A DNA stretch of 64,000 bases. Origin: Venturia oleaginea. Its lineage: Eukaryota; Ascomycota; Dothideomycetes; Venturiales; Venturiaceae. Of the stretch, positions 51,597 through 61,884 are shown in pieces. The stretch covers positions 434,001 to 498,000 of the forward strand of contig JABMLP010000006.1 in NCBI GenBank assembly GCA_013176395.1, given 5' to 3'. The position numbers were made by a program, and so were the translations under genes. The notes below the pieces were generated by a model, which saw only the letters and a list, made by a program, of their open reading frames with translations, did no database searches and had not been told where the DNA came from. The first letter of the stretch is position 1. Each line of letters starts with the position of its first letter.

Positions 51597-52598
51597 ATGG
51601 AGCGAGACCTGTCCAAACCTTCACCTGTGTTCCTGACATTAGACCAGTTGGACGGGATATGGGGCATCATACATAAACCCACCGACCTTACCAACCAAAC
51701 AGAATGGTGCCGCCCACTCCACTGGAAAGAGAAGATGGCATACATGTTCTGGAAATTCGCGAGTCAAGAGAGTATCAACGTGTTGTTGGGCAGCTTTGCG
51801 AAAGAGGATCTGACGCGGCCGAGGAGAGAAGTTAAGATGGTTATGAGTCGGTTTTTAGCGTACGATTGTGTTTATGACTCTGGGGAGGAGAGTGGAGATG
51901 ATGACGATTCAGAGGAGGAGGATGGGCAGGTGTGGAGTGAGATTGATTTGGATGAGATTCTCGAAGAAGAAGAAGAAGAGGGTGCCATTGGTGTCAGTGA
52001 TGGTGATCGCGCGGTAATTGCCGCCGATGGTAAGATGGATATTGGAGATTCGCAGGGAGCTCTTTTGAGTGACGATGAGTCCAGCTCCCTGTTGGCCGAG
52101 GTATTGAATTCAATGCAGAAAATGGTGGACGAAGACAAAGAGATGATGGATGAATCAAACAGGGAACCCGAGAATGAAGTAACCAACAACAACAGCAAGC
52201 AAGTCGAAGCCCCCCATCCAGACAAACTCACAAAACACCCCAAGCGCAAAATTGCAACAGACGCGCCCCGATCCTCCAAACCTGCAAAGAAATCACGACC
52301 AACTCTCGATCCCGAAAAGCTCGCCAAAGAGCTCGCAGAGACTTGGCGAGGCGTGCAAGCTCCCGTTGCTCTGGAGGTCAAGGATACTCGAATCGCAGTC
52401 TGCATCGTGGGACAGCGAGGAACGAAGTCGATAAAATATAAGATTCAATGGGAGGAGGCGGAAGAGTGTTCCCTCGCGGACTCTTGGGTGGATAAGGATG
52501 AAGAGGTTGTTACACGTGAGCTGGTTAGGGTGTGGGAGGGTGGAAAGAAGGGAGCAATAACGAAGTCTGTAAAGTATGGAAGGGTGAGGGGAAAGTGA
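51597..52598 (+). CDS. Acidic, probably nuclear protein of unknown function
   Basis: 333 residues from the first in-frame ATG (MERDLSKPSPVFLTLDQLD); the open frame extends upstream to 51436 without another ATG. A folded-looking N-terminal part includes WGIIHKP and WCRPLHWKEKMAYMFWKF. A very acidic middle (EESGDDDDSEEEDG, ILEEEEEEG) follows. Then come basic clusters KHPKRKIATDAPRSSKPAKK, which look like bipartite nuclear signals, and a C-terminal block with IKYKIQWEEAEECSLADSWV. It is a single exon as modelled. The mix of acidic and basic segments recalls chromatin-associated proteins, but I recognise no domain. The true start may lie upstream if the TAG at 51433 is an error. Confidence 0.65.
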   Translation: MERDLSKPSPVFLTLDQLDGIWGIIHKPTDLTNQTEWCRPLHWKEKMAYMFWKFASQESINVLLGSFAKEDLTRPRREVKMVMSRFLAYDCVYDSGEESGDDDDSEEEDGQVWSEIDLDEILEEEEEEGAIGVSDGDRAVIAADGKMDIGDSQGALLSDDESSSLLAEVLNSMQKMVDEDKEMMDESNREPENEVTNNNSKQVEAPHPDKLTKHPKRKIATDAPRSSKPAKKSRPTLDPEKLAKELAETWRGVQAPVALEVKDTRIAVCIVGQRGTKSIKYKIQWEEAEECSLADSWVDKDEEVVTRELVRVWEGGKKGAITKSVKYGRVRGK

Positions 52599-52997
52599 TG
52601 AATTCTGGGATCCGAAAGCGAGCACAGAAGTGGCATCGCAATTATTGCTCTTTAACGAGGCGAGGATCAGGTCGTGGTCCTTATGGCGTTCGGGGATGAT
52701 TGGAAGTCTTGGAAGATTGAATTCAGTCCCATCCTCCCGATTTTAATCCTGGCACGGACGGCTCGTTTATCTTCTCCCCACTTCACTTGATAGCGGAGCT
52801 TGTGGCGTTGCTTCCAGAGTCTTTTCCGCTCATGCTTTGTACCTGCAATACGTTCTCGAGAGAATTTCCCATATTGGACCTAGATTCGCGCATTGATCCG
52901 CAAATATATGATATGTTTCAATCTTTGCGGTGTGACACATCTTCCTTTCTTCTATCAAATAGCATCATGTCCAACCTACTATCGAAATTCGATCATA

Positions 52998-53676
52998 AAC
53001 ACAATTCGTTGAGCGTCTTTCCAAGAGCCTGCCGCCTTCCCTCTCCCACAATTTGCGAGAATATCAAACCGGCGCGGGAGACCCTAGCTGCGATGGGGAG
53101 AGCTTGGCGGGGAACCAGGAGGGTAACGATGGACATATTGAATACGACCAGATCTTCGACAACTTCGTGAACTCCGAGGACGTAAACGACGGCCAACCAC
53201 CCAGGAGAAAACACAACTAATCTTTTGAGAAAGCAAATGTCAACCGATGGTCTCATTCCTCATCGTTCGCACCAAGTATCTTTCATAATCACCAGTTCCT
53301 CAAGCCCATCACCACATCAGCGCTCCCAACTTTTTACATTTCACACCTCGTAGATCTTGTTTCGGGAATAGATCAAGCCTTATCCTCAACTATAGGTCAA
53401 GATCGTTCCATCGAAAACTTCACTGGATATAGCACGACATCTACAGGCCATGCTCATATATTACTGGGCTTCTTCCTGTTGACGTTTCTCATGAGTAGTT
53501 TGATGTCCTGTTACGACATGCTGTTAGCGAAGAGGCAAAAGCTAGCCGTCCCTGAAAACGCCATTGTGACCGTTTGTTTGTTGACGATGTTTACATGTCT
53601 CATTTCATCCGTTTGGGAAAAGGTGCTGTGTATACAAACGTCCACGTCAACGCATCCGATCGGGTACGGAGCCTAA
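52998..53676 (+). CDS. Putative small membrane protein, 5' end unresolved
   Basis: One frame is open from 52999 to the stop at 53676 once an in-phase 48-nt intron (53170-53217, GTAAAC...CTAAT...TTGAG) is removed; this also removes the only stop, TAA at 53218-53220, if the acceptor is taken a few bases later. The exact boundary is uncertain. The frame reads FVERLSKSLPPSLSHN, then EYDQIFDNFVNSED, and ends with two hydrophobic segments: HILLGFFLLTFLMSSLM and IVTVCLLTMFTCLISSV. No start ATG exists in this frame. A second protein-like frame upstream (52787-52997) differs by one register, so either an intron or a frameshift is missing. No family was recognised. Confidence 0.4.
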
Positions 53677-53761
53677 TAACAAGTTAAGAATATTCCAATG
53701 GCAATGCCTCTATCAAGATATTGCGCCCCATTGCGTACAAGCAGAGCCACTAAACAACATA

Positions 53762-55763
53762 TTACTGCTCACTCTCATCCGACAAAGTGGCACCTGTCAG
53801 CCCTGCAGGCCCACTCGAATCAGTGCCCTGACTATCTGGTCGCTCACTAGCAGCTTGCGTTTTCTTCGCCTCAGCCTCTCTCGTTTCTTCCTCAACCATT
53901 GTAGCAGCATCATCCTCAGCGTCCATACGCATGAGATAGGTTTCCCAAGTCTCAATCAACTATCAGATCATTAGTTTGATTATCTTAGAAATAGAACGCC
54001 GGAAACTCACCTCCTTTTGTGCCTCAACAGCACTCTCCAGATAAGTCTCGACACCGCTCTTGAACTCCTCAACCTTCTCCTTTTCAAATCGGTCAAGCTC
54101 TTGCCTCAAAATCCGACCCATGTCATCGAACAGTAATCGAGTCTGATGAGCTTTCTTCCCTGCATCTGCAACCTCAGCACTCAATTGGTTTAGTCGATCG
54201 GTCTGACTCCGTCCTTGCCTCAGAAGCTTATCTTGCATGTTCTTCCTCTTCGCAAGATCAGCTTCTGCAGCGTGCCATGAATGGTACGACTTTTGCCGCA
54301 TCTCAAAAGCCTTTTTGCATGAGCCGATCAGGCGGATATACTCGTCTATCACTATGCCAAGGGTAAGAACGTCCTGCTGAGCCTGGCGTTCATAAAGTTC
54401 GCGTATGCGAATTTGTAGGTTTGACAGTTCGTCCAAGGGTCCAGAAAGTAATGGCGACAGCTCCACAACTGCCAGACAATGCAACGAAACCGAAAAGTCA
54501 CCGCAAGCTTCCGCCAGCGATTTTCGCTGAGCGATCACAGTGTCCGTCGCTTTCTGCAATGTCTTCAGCTGATTTTCGAGCCCATCAAGATAAACTCTGC
54601 GATCATGAAACCAATCGTCGTGTTCAACAAATTTGCCAGTCGAACCACCCATTCCAAAGAGACCCTTGCTTTCTCCGACTAGCGGTTCTTTGCGCTCCTT
54701 GTGCTTAATGTCCACGTTGAATGCCTCGCTTTCTAGGAATAACTTCAAATCACCGTCGTGTTGTAAAGTGGGATGTAGCGCAATCTTATTAAGCATTCTT
54801 TCTAGAGATTGTCTTCGCGATTCGACGAAATCGGCATTGAATCTGCCCACGGCCTGCTTCTCTGGAGGAGGTGGAACAATAATGCCGGGGTTATTTTGGT
54901 GAAGCTGATTGTAAAGCCATAAGAAATCGCGAAATCGACGGGAGACGGAGAACTCTGGCGTTCGATAGGCTTTCGAGGTGGTCTGACGCCAGTTGTATTA
55001 GCATTGTTACCAACCATCCCGGGCAGATATGAATACCTTTGTATCAACATTGTATTCCGTATGCGCACTGGTGAGATCTCCAACTTTATGCGGGTCGCCA
55101 ACGACAATGTGGAAGGTTGGTTTCGCAGCTTCGACGACATTCACAGACGGCGCTACTTGTCGCTGAAGCCCGTCTGATTGCGGAGGTTGAACTGGCGGAG
55201 GTTGCCTTGGTCTTCGTGGTCCTTCTCCTTCTTCATCCTCGCGATCATTCAAATCGACCGATTCCATCATACCCCGGAGTGACGATTGCGTACTGGCTCC
55301 AGTGGCGCGTGATGCCTGGAGGGACTCATTTTCGTGTTGCGAATCGACGAGGGTTTCTTGCGATTGCGCGGATGCTCCTAATGGTCCCAGAGGTCCAAGT
55401 GTATCATCTACAGCCTCGAGCTTTGTTGGCTGGGCTCCAAATCGAGCCGGGACCTTTTTCCCTCGACCTCGAGGGCGGGATGAGGTGGCTGGAGAACTGA
55501 GGATCGATGTTTGTAGGGTTTGAGAGGAACCTATCTCCTAGTTAGATGTCGTATAAGAGGTCTATATGGCTCTGAGTTCGCACCAAGATTTTGTGTAACA
55601 TCATCCGGGTTGGATTTAGGCAGGTTCTGGCTGGGACTAGTCCTTTGGGAGGGGACGTCTAGGCATTGAGAATTAGTATGGAGGACTCGTAACTGCGAAT
55701 TCATATACTACCATCCCAAGGAGAAGCTTCGTGGTCATCCATTCTCATGGGGGGGACGTTCAT
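53762..55763 (-). CDS. VPS5: Sorting nexin Vps5 (retromer PX-BAR subunit)
   Basis: Membrane-bending subunit of the retromer that returns receptors from endosomes to the Golgi; 596 residues. Exons: 55763-55712, 55658-55584, 55530-55037, 54982-54011, 53959-53762. The low-complexity N-terminus contains the Vps5-like GKKVPARFGAQPTKLEAVDD and LGPLG. The PX domain (about 183-300) runs from TFHIVVGDPHKVGDL over the third intron to SRRFRDFLWLYNQLHQ and IVPPPPEKQAVGRF, with the phosphoinositide-binding Arg of SRRFRDF. The BAR coiled-coil region (about 320-545) is rich in heptads. The acidic/Ser tail ends SDESEQ. All five exons keep phase. Confidence 0.93.
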
Positions 55764-56311
55764 GGCAGACCGAATTGATTGAATAGAAGACGGCGATGTT
55801 ATGGGGACTTCCGAGTACTTAGCGCTGACATCAACTGGGCGACCCGACATACTGAAGGATTTATCTCAACAACAAAGACTTTCCCGGTGGGTGAGTTGGA
55901 TTTCACGTTACTCATATTCTGACGACAGAGACGGTGGGTTTCTATTTATTAATGCGTATAAGATTTGGAAGGCGTCACCAAGAAGCACCAGCACCAGCAC
56001 CAAAGCAGGACCGGAACAGCAAATAGTGCCTATGACCTGATCCTCTAAAACACAATTTCAACTGAATTTGTTTACCACAAAACTCCTGTCTGTTCTATTC
56101 CATAACAAAGCTGCCCAGAAGATGCCTCTGGACAAAGCCAAGAGATGTTACATCCAAGTCCATCGACACCAATTGTTCCATGTGTCCTAGAGAAGTATGA
56201 GTCGCCCTTCATGATGACTGCATCGAAATGAGTACCAATGGCCGGTCATTGTGTCCAAACTGCTCGGTGGCTGGACAAGGATGGCGCATCCGTGTTCACT
56301 TGGATTGAAGA
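55764..56311. other. Intergenic region
   Basis: Between the VPS5 start and the thioesterase stop, both on the minus strand. No gene was seen. Confidence 0.45.
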
Positions 56312-56926
56312 TCATAGCTTGGGCTTTGTCATGAACTCAACCTGAGCCTTGCCGTGCTCACAAGTATAGCACAGCTTCCCATCATCCTTCCTCCTCATAA
56401 CCCCAGTCATATGCCCCATAGTCTTTCCTAAATGTACAATCGTGCTCTCAACCAACAACACGGTTCCCTCGGGCGCGGGCCTAAGGTAGGTGCAGTTCAG
56501 CGTCCTCGAAACATGGGCTCCGTCCCAGAATCCCTCTCTTGCGACAGCAGCGACAGTCATAGACGTGCAAAGGTCAAATATAAGAGCGACGGCGCCGCCA
56601 TGGAGATTTCTGCCGCGGTTGCAAAGCGAAAGAGGGACGGTGAGTTCGAAGGTGGAATAACCGACGTTTGGGTCTTTGGTATCGCGTTCGCAGGAGACGA
56701 GGCGGAGGTGGTCTTTTACTACTGAGTCGAAAAACTGTACACCACCAGCATTAGCACATAGATGTCTATCCCGTAGAATGTGACATACCTCAGTCCTGTT
56801 TCGCATCACATATTCCCAGAAGAAGCTGAGACGGTCAAAGGGCGTGTCCAGCTTGACATCTCCATCTCCATCCTCATCTGCTATTATGGCGTTCGCGGGA
56901 CGATAGGCTGGGCGTGGCTTTGACAT
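56312..56926 (-). CDS. Hotdog-fold acyl-CoA thioesterase (PaaI/ACOT13-like)
   Basis: 186 residues; exons 56926-56789 and 56734-56312. The 54-nt in-phase intron (GTATGT...CTAAT...ACAG) could be mistaken for coding sequence; removing it joins VMRNRTE to FFDSVVKDHL. The thioesterase superfamily signature NLHGGAVALIFDLCTSM is present (His about 91), followed by VSRTLNCTYLRPAPEGTVLLVEST and a final HMTGVMRRKDDGKLCYTCEH, the usual beta-sheet order of PaaI-type thioesterases. No targeting signal is obvious. It probably hydrolyses acyl-CoA thioesters; the substrate is unknown. Confidence 0.88.
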   Translation of the reverse strand: MSKPRPAYRPANAIIADEDGDGDVKLDTPFDRLSFFWEYVMRNRTEVCHILRDRHLCANAGGVQFFDSVVKDHLRLVSCERDTKDPNVGYSTFELTVPLSLCNRGRNLHGGAVALIFDLCTSMTVAAVAREGFWDGAHVSRTLNCTYLRPAPEGTVLLVESTIVHLGKTMGHMTGVMRRKDDGKLCYTCEHGKAQVEFMTKPKL

Positions 56927-57231
56927 AGTAATTCCAATGTTTAGGTGTCTGGGAAATTTGGACCGCTACATGATTACAGTGATAATGCCTACTTCACGGC
57001 ATGGAGGATGAGACAGTGAGAGCCTCGGCCAACGCCAGGCCAATCACATGGGATTTTCAGAGCCACGTTTCCAGTGCATATTTACATTCGATCGGGGTTG
57101 TTATGGGCAGCGTAGCTTATAGGGTTTGGACTGCATTTTGATCGAAGGGACAGAAAGGCTGGCGAGGAGAAAAATTAGAATCGGCACAGCCAGCCAATGC
57201 CAAGGATAGGTGCGAGGACTCTCTGCATGTT
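56927..57231. other. Short intergenic region
   Basis: Promoter side of the thioesterase gene up to the first 8-bp array. Nothing else was seen. Confidence 0.4.
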
Positions 57232-57259
57232 GACATGCTGACATGCTGACATGCTGACA
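57232..57259. repeat. GACATGCT array, left of transposon E
   Basis: Three and a half tandem copies of the 8-mer GACATGCT, in the same orientation as the array on the far side of the transposon. Confidence 0.9.
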
Positions 57260-57281
57260 CACAGGGTTCCTCAAATCTGAC

Positions 57282-58654
57282 TGCGCAGGGCGCTCGGACC
57301 CACAATCCCATCTTTTGAACTTGAATGTATTATGCTATTTACCACACCTTTGACTTGCAATGGATCTCTGGTTTTTCCTGAATCATCTTACATCTCTCTG
57401 GCATCTTTCTGATCCTTTTCCGTATCATTGTGAGCGTTATCTTGTCCCATTCTGCCTGGATTTCAGCCTTGAAATGAGCCACCGACGACCACCTCCTGCC
57501 AGCTAATCTGGACTTAATGATGTTCCAACAAGACTCAATGGGATTGAGATCACATGATTGAGGACGGTGAATAAGTAATAGAAGGTCTGCTTCTCTTTTT
57601 ATGACTGCAGGGTCACTGTTAGGTGACTTGATTCCGTAAGAAGGATCACCATCCTCTTGAAGCCAGTATTTGCGCTGGTGACGCTTCTCCAAGGCCTGAA
57701 TAGCTTCACTGTGTTGCGGCAGTATCTTTTTGGCGTAGAAAACCTGTGTCATGCGGTTTCCTTTTGGTGTTTCGTCCTCCTTTGCCTTGAGGTCTTGCCA
57801 GACCTTCAGCCGGGCTTGGTACACTGAATCCAGCTCGTATTTGAGTTGTTTAGGCTGCTTGACTTGCCTACGGACCTTCTCTGATGGCTCAGCCGGATCC
57901 TTGTAGAATATGAGGTTTCCTTTCTTGTTGTATGAGATGCCGCCGGCGACGTGAATAGTAACATCCAAAACGCCTTCTAGCTCCTCATTGACACCTCTCT
58001 CTTGCCCTGGAAAGCGTAGCTCATATTCAGGTGCATTGGCGAGTTCTTTTGACTGAAAATGGGCTTCATCTGTGAACCAAATCCAACTCCAGAAGCCTAG
58101 TATGGTCTTTTTCTCGTGTTCTTTACCGTATTCAACCCTCTTTGGCCGATTTGCCTGGGATATCTGCTTCTGATAACGCTTCTTGAATCGCATAGCCCCT
58201 GCATTGTATACGTGACGCTGTAATGTCTTTGCGGAAGGCTTGCCGGGGCAGGAATTGGCTTGTTCCTGCCAGCCTTTTTCGTGTATGGGGTCATCTTGGT
58301 TTGTAAGGCGGGTAAGATCTGAAGCAGATACTTTGGTAGGCCGCCCTATGATGCAACTGCTCTTTCTCTGTGATCTGAATGCTGCATCACCAATAAGTTC
58401 TCGTAGTTTAAGCCAACTACGTGCCGTAGAAGTTGGTATATTGATTTCAGGGAGGTATGCGATTGTAACGACGCCGTCGGCCTCATTCTTGCAATCCCAG
58501 GCCTGAAAAAATCGCATTCTCTTCGTGGTGTCATATCCTCGCCTTGCAGTCTTTCTTTTGGGTGGTCTAGGCGCCATGGTGGTGGTAAATTGAGCGATAA
58601 GTTGGTGTATACGTGGAAATTGAGATGGAATGGTGGGTCCGAGCGGCCTGCGCA
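57282..58654 (-). mobile_element. Transposon E, DDE (Tc1/mariner-like) element
   Basis: 31-bp inverted repeats at 57282-57312 and 58624-58654, starting TGCGCAGGGCGCTCGGACCC, with three mismatches. They enclose an intact transposase gene read on the minus strand. No clear TA target duplication is visible, and both sides carry arrays of the same 8-mer, so the outer limits of the mobile unit may lie further out. Length between the repeat ends is 1.37 kb. Confidence 0.8.
57339..58577 (-). CDS. Intact DDE transposase of element E
   Basis: 412 residues starting MAPRPPKRKTARRGY; an ATG further upstream would read through the 8-mer array (repeats of MSACQHV) and is not preferred. N-terminal helix-turn-helix with GRPTKVSASDLTRLT. 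The catalytic triad is readable as WFTDEAHF, then QEDGDPSYG, then CDLNPIESCW, giving 36-38 residues between the second Asp and the Glu depending on which Asp is used. The middle holds a long charged insert (KVRRQVKQPKQLKYELDSV). There are no stops or frameshifts, so it may still be active. Assignment to Tc1/mariner-like DDE enzymes is by motif order. Confidence 0.85.
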   Translation of the reverse strand: MAPRPPKRKTARRGYDTTKRMRFFQAWDCKNEADGVVTIAYLPEINIPTSTARSWLKLRELIGDAAFRSQRKSSCIIGRPTKVSASDLTRLTNQDDPIHEKGWQEQANSCPGKPSAKTLQRHVYNAGAMRFKKRYQKQISQANRPKRVEYGKEHEKKTILGFWSWIWFTDEAHFQSKELANAPEYELRFPGQERGVNEELEGVLDVTIHVAGGISYNKKGNLIFYKDPAEPSEKVRRQVKQPKQLKYELDSVYQARLKVWQDLKAKEDETPKGNRMTQVFYAKKILPQHSEAIQALEKRHQRKYWLQEDGDPSYGIKSPNSDPAVIKREADLLLLIHRPQSCDLNPIESCWNIIKSRLAGRRWSSVAHFKAEIQAEWDKITLTMIRKRIRKMPERCKMIQEKPEIHCKSKVW

Positions 58655-58700
58655 CATGCTGACATGCTGACATGCTGACATGCTGACATGCTGACATGCT
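58653..58700. repeat. GACATGCT array, right of transposon E
   Basis: Six tandem 8-mers (first copy CACATGCT), starting inside the last bases of the right inverted repeat and ending 26 bp before the next gene's ATG. Confidence 0.92.
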
Positions 58701-58726
58701 AACATCCTTCTCCTCAATCATTCATC

Positions 58727-59738
58727 ATGCCGAAACTGCTCACCATACCAAAGGAGCTTCGTCTGATGATGTTCGAGGAACTGGCCAGGTCAACTGTCTT
58801 CAACTTTCCGTCTAAAGCCGATGATGGCAACAATCTCAATACTCATCACTTGGCCCTCTCGCAAACTTGTCGACAATTGTACTCGGAATCCAGCTTCTCA
58901 TTCCTCCGATATTCACTATTGGATTGTCTTGGTACTGAAAATTGCCTGGATGCCCTCTCTGCGATGACCACGGAACAGCGAAAATCTGTTCGCTTTCTCA
59001 AATTCACTGGGACTCCAATTGTGCTGCACAAAGGCGAGCATCTTGGGGGTACGGGAATGGGAGTGGAGTACTCTGTATATTCCGCCCAGCTTGTTCTTCA
59101 ACTTCTCTTTCCTGAGCTACAATTCGACACTTTGGTCTTTCTCGACCCCAATCATGGGCCTTCAGATTGGGTCTTACATTCGGGGCGGCATTTCGGAGAC
59201 TATCAAACCTACAGTCAAGTCACCGAGCTTGTCAAACAGGGGAATGGCTGGAGTACATTGTATTACATCTCAACTAACACGGCGTTTCTGCAAACTACAA
59301 CAATGCCTCAGCCAACCATGTGGGACACCTGTATCAAATCCCGCGATGGGAAATCTTCTGGTGCTTCTGCCGAGATTTTCATTGCCAAGAAAGAGTTTGG
59401 TGGAATTGCTGTAACAGAACTGAGTTCGAGCATGTGGGAAACGTTCGATGAAGCCATTTTCAAGAACGAAGTCAAAAAGACTAGAAGACGAGCCCAACGA
59501 GGGGCTAGCATGGTACCGCAATAACAAGGCAATGTTGAAGCGCAGTGTCATGGTCAAAATTCGCAGAGGGAAAGAAGTCGATCACGGCGGTGGCGCCAGT
59601 TTACAGGACGCAGCTCCCAATGAATTGCTGAGGAAATTGTATGCGCAGCAGGGTTGGAAGGGCTTGAAAGAAGACAAGTTGAAATGGTTCCAAGTCATTC
59701 CATATGGAGGACAAGCGAGAGAGGGCGGACAGACGTAG
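58727..59738 (+). CDS. F-box-like protein, probably frameshifted
   Basis: ATG 58727 gives MPKLLTIPKELRLMMFEELA then HLALSQTCRQLYSES, the layout of the many fungal proteins with a short N-terminal F-box-like helix region and a long C-terminal part. The frame ends at 59524 (265 residues) in a basic run (VKKTRRRAQRGASMVPQ). From about 59465 the +1 frame continues convincingly to 59738 (LEDEPNEGLAWYRNN, then NELLRKLYAQQGWKGLKEDK), so a one-base indel around 59460-59500 probably truncated a longer protein of about 335 residues. The family role would be substrate choice for ubiquitin ligases, but this is weakly supported. The start lies directly beside transposon E. Confidence 0.6.
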
Positions 59739-60366
59739 CCGGCCGAAACGTGATTCAACATTTCTCGACGTGGTTAATCGCCTTGTGGTAGATGAGAAGA
59801 AGCATGTGAATGAAAGAGTATGGTATCAGAAACATCTTCTATCTACCCAGCGACCTCAAACCACGACCAAAACGCTCTCCTGTATCCAGTTCCATTCCTC
59901 AGACTCCGCATGCGTATTTCTGGAGCGCTTGCGTCGCGGCCTGATCTCCTCGAGGGTCAGGTTATATGCATCCATGACAGAACCAGATGGAAGAACGAAT
60001 CCCATTCACAACCTACAACTTCTAGACTCTCGCTTCTTACTCTGTATCCTCAGGACCGATCAACATCAAGGTGGTCTCGAAAGAAGAGGGGTGCATCGAG
60101 AGTACGTGTGTTCTGCATGCCAATTGACCAATCACACAACCACGGCTCGGATCGTCCAAACTTCCCAAAGGATAGATCCGCTCCGGTCACTGGAGGTTCA
60201 TTGCGGCCAACAAACCTAATATGATTCGTTCTTGACGTCTTGAAAGTAACCTACACTGCTCATGGCACAGACAAGCTCAATTCACCCAGTCTCGATAGAC
60301 TGAACGTTGACCCGAACATCACACTTCTCATCAACAACTAGCACATCCTCTGGCACACAAATCCTC
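59739..60366. other. Intergenic region
   Basis: Open stretches in several frames (59704-60224) look like decayed coding sequence without a coherent frame or family motif. Confidence 0.35.
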
Positions 60367-61873
60367 TCACAATACTTGACAAACAATACATCTCTTTGTG
60401 ACCCACCCCGCCCCCCCATCCGCAACCCACATCCGCACCTCCGCCGCCCCCATCCCCCCAACCTTCGGACAAATCATACACAACCCCTTAAAACTACCAA
60501 AGAAGCCTATATCCGGACTCCTGAACCTAATCACAGGTCCAAACTGCGCACCTCAATCCGATCCATACAGCTGATCCGCTCTCCAACAACTCGACATGGC
60601 AAAAGCCGTCGTATGCAAATTTTTCATACACGCATGAGGTATCTGTCTGATACCAGGTAGAGAGTTGAGAAGAGTGTGAAATCCTTCTATCCGCTCTTTG
60701 GAGCGGGATTTGAGCGTTGAGCGGATCAAAGAGGGGACGGTGGGGAGGGATGTAGGATTGAGGAGATATTGAAGGGAAAGCTTGCAGGTAATGTGATAGA
60801 CTGCTCTACCGATGTATTCGTTTGGTAGGCCGAGGAAGTGAGGGACGTCAGTCGATATGGGGAAGTCTACTTGTTCGTTTGGATCGGGCGTAGCGGGAGA
60901 GCATCGTTGCGCGCCATTTTAAAGCACAGATTGCGTCGTGGGTCGACACTTTGGGATTCACAATGTTGGCCGCGGCTTTCAGCGAGGCAAATTTCGAGGG
61001 TGCGATCTGGATTGTGAACATTGAGTACTCGGCTCTCGGCCGTGGTTGTTATTTCCATGGGAAGGGGACATGTCGAGCCAATCGTATAAAGGATGGTCTT
61101 CTAGTCTTGTGAATGCGGTGCCCTTCGAGGCTTGAATAAGGCTTCTATCCATCCCGATGGGTTCACATGGAAATGACTCGTTGATTTAGGTACCAGTAGA
61201 GACATGTTTACATTCATCTGCGATCCTACCTATGATCTGATTCATCCCGTTTCCATCTGTGATGGGCTTATCAATGCCAATCGTCAGCAAAGCACCGCCA
61301 CTGATTCAAGTGTATTAAAACACACTCCCAGGCGCTTCCCCTTCTGTGATCGGCGCCACAGATATTATCATTGATTCTTCAGAGTTAAAGGCATCTGGCG
61401 GAAAGCCGTTGACTTCGAGTTGTCGGTAATCAAGCTTATTTCGAGAGATCTTGGACAACATTTTGCATTTTGATTCCAGGTCATGGGAGGGACCTCTTCC
61501 AATTAGTTGGCTCGCCTGGGTGGTTTTCGACAATAATGCCGCCTAGAGGAGGGCATCTCTTGACCACTTCGCGCAAAGCGATCTTGAGGGCTTCGGTGGT
61601 TGCAAAATGGCCGGACATGCTGTTAATCTTGAAGACGAGGATGCGGTAGGAGTAGCTATTGTTATGAAGAGCATCGGTGATATCGAAATCGAAGTCAAAG
61701 TCAGGCCCTTTGAAGAAAAATCTTGCTTGTAATTCATATCCAGCGATTGGAATTGCCAGAGATAGAATCTTGGAGAGAATAATTGGATTGAGGTTGATGA
61801 AGAAGAATTCGAAACGAAAGACAGATACTTGAAGAGGTGGCAGGCTCCAACTTGCCAATAATCTGAACCACAA
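60367..61873 (-). pseudogene. Decayed BAHD-type acyltransferase (trichothecene acetyltransferase-like)
   Basis: Fragments in order along the minus strand match the transferase family that includes fungal trichothecene 3-O-acetyltransferase. They are an N-terminal part with TEALKIALREVVKRCPPLGG; then LDYRQLEVNGFPPDAF; then the region that should hold the HHxxxDG active site, reading GIDKPITDGNGMNQI (catalytic His lost, Asp kept); then DFPISTDVPHFLGLPNEY and GRAVYHI; then SSCWRADQLYGSD, a TGA at 60555-60553, and GPVIRFRSPDIGFFG. At least four frame changes or stops separate these pieces (for example TAA and TGA after PGSVF near 61315). The gene is dead; its former substrate cannot be inferred. 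Confidence 0.7.
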
Positions 61874-61884
61874 TTTTCACTCAA

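Noticed and set aside
58578..58721. N-terminal extension of transposase E with MSACQHV repeats
   Set aside because: It is a translation of the GACATGCT array outside the inverted repeat; the ATG at 58577 inside the element is the likely start.
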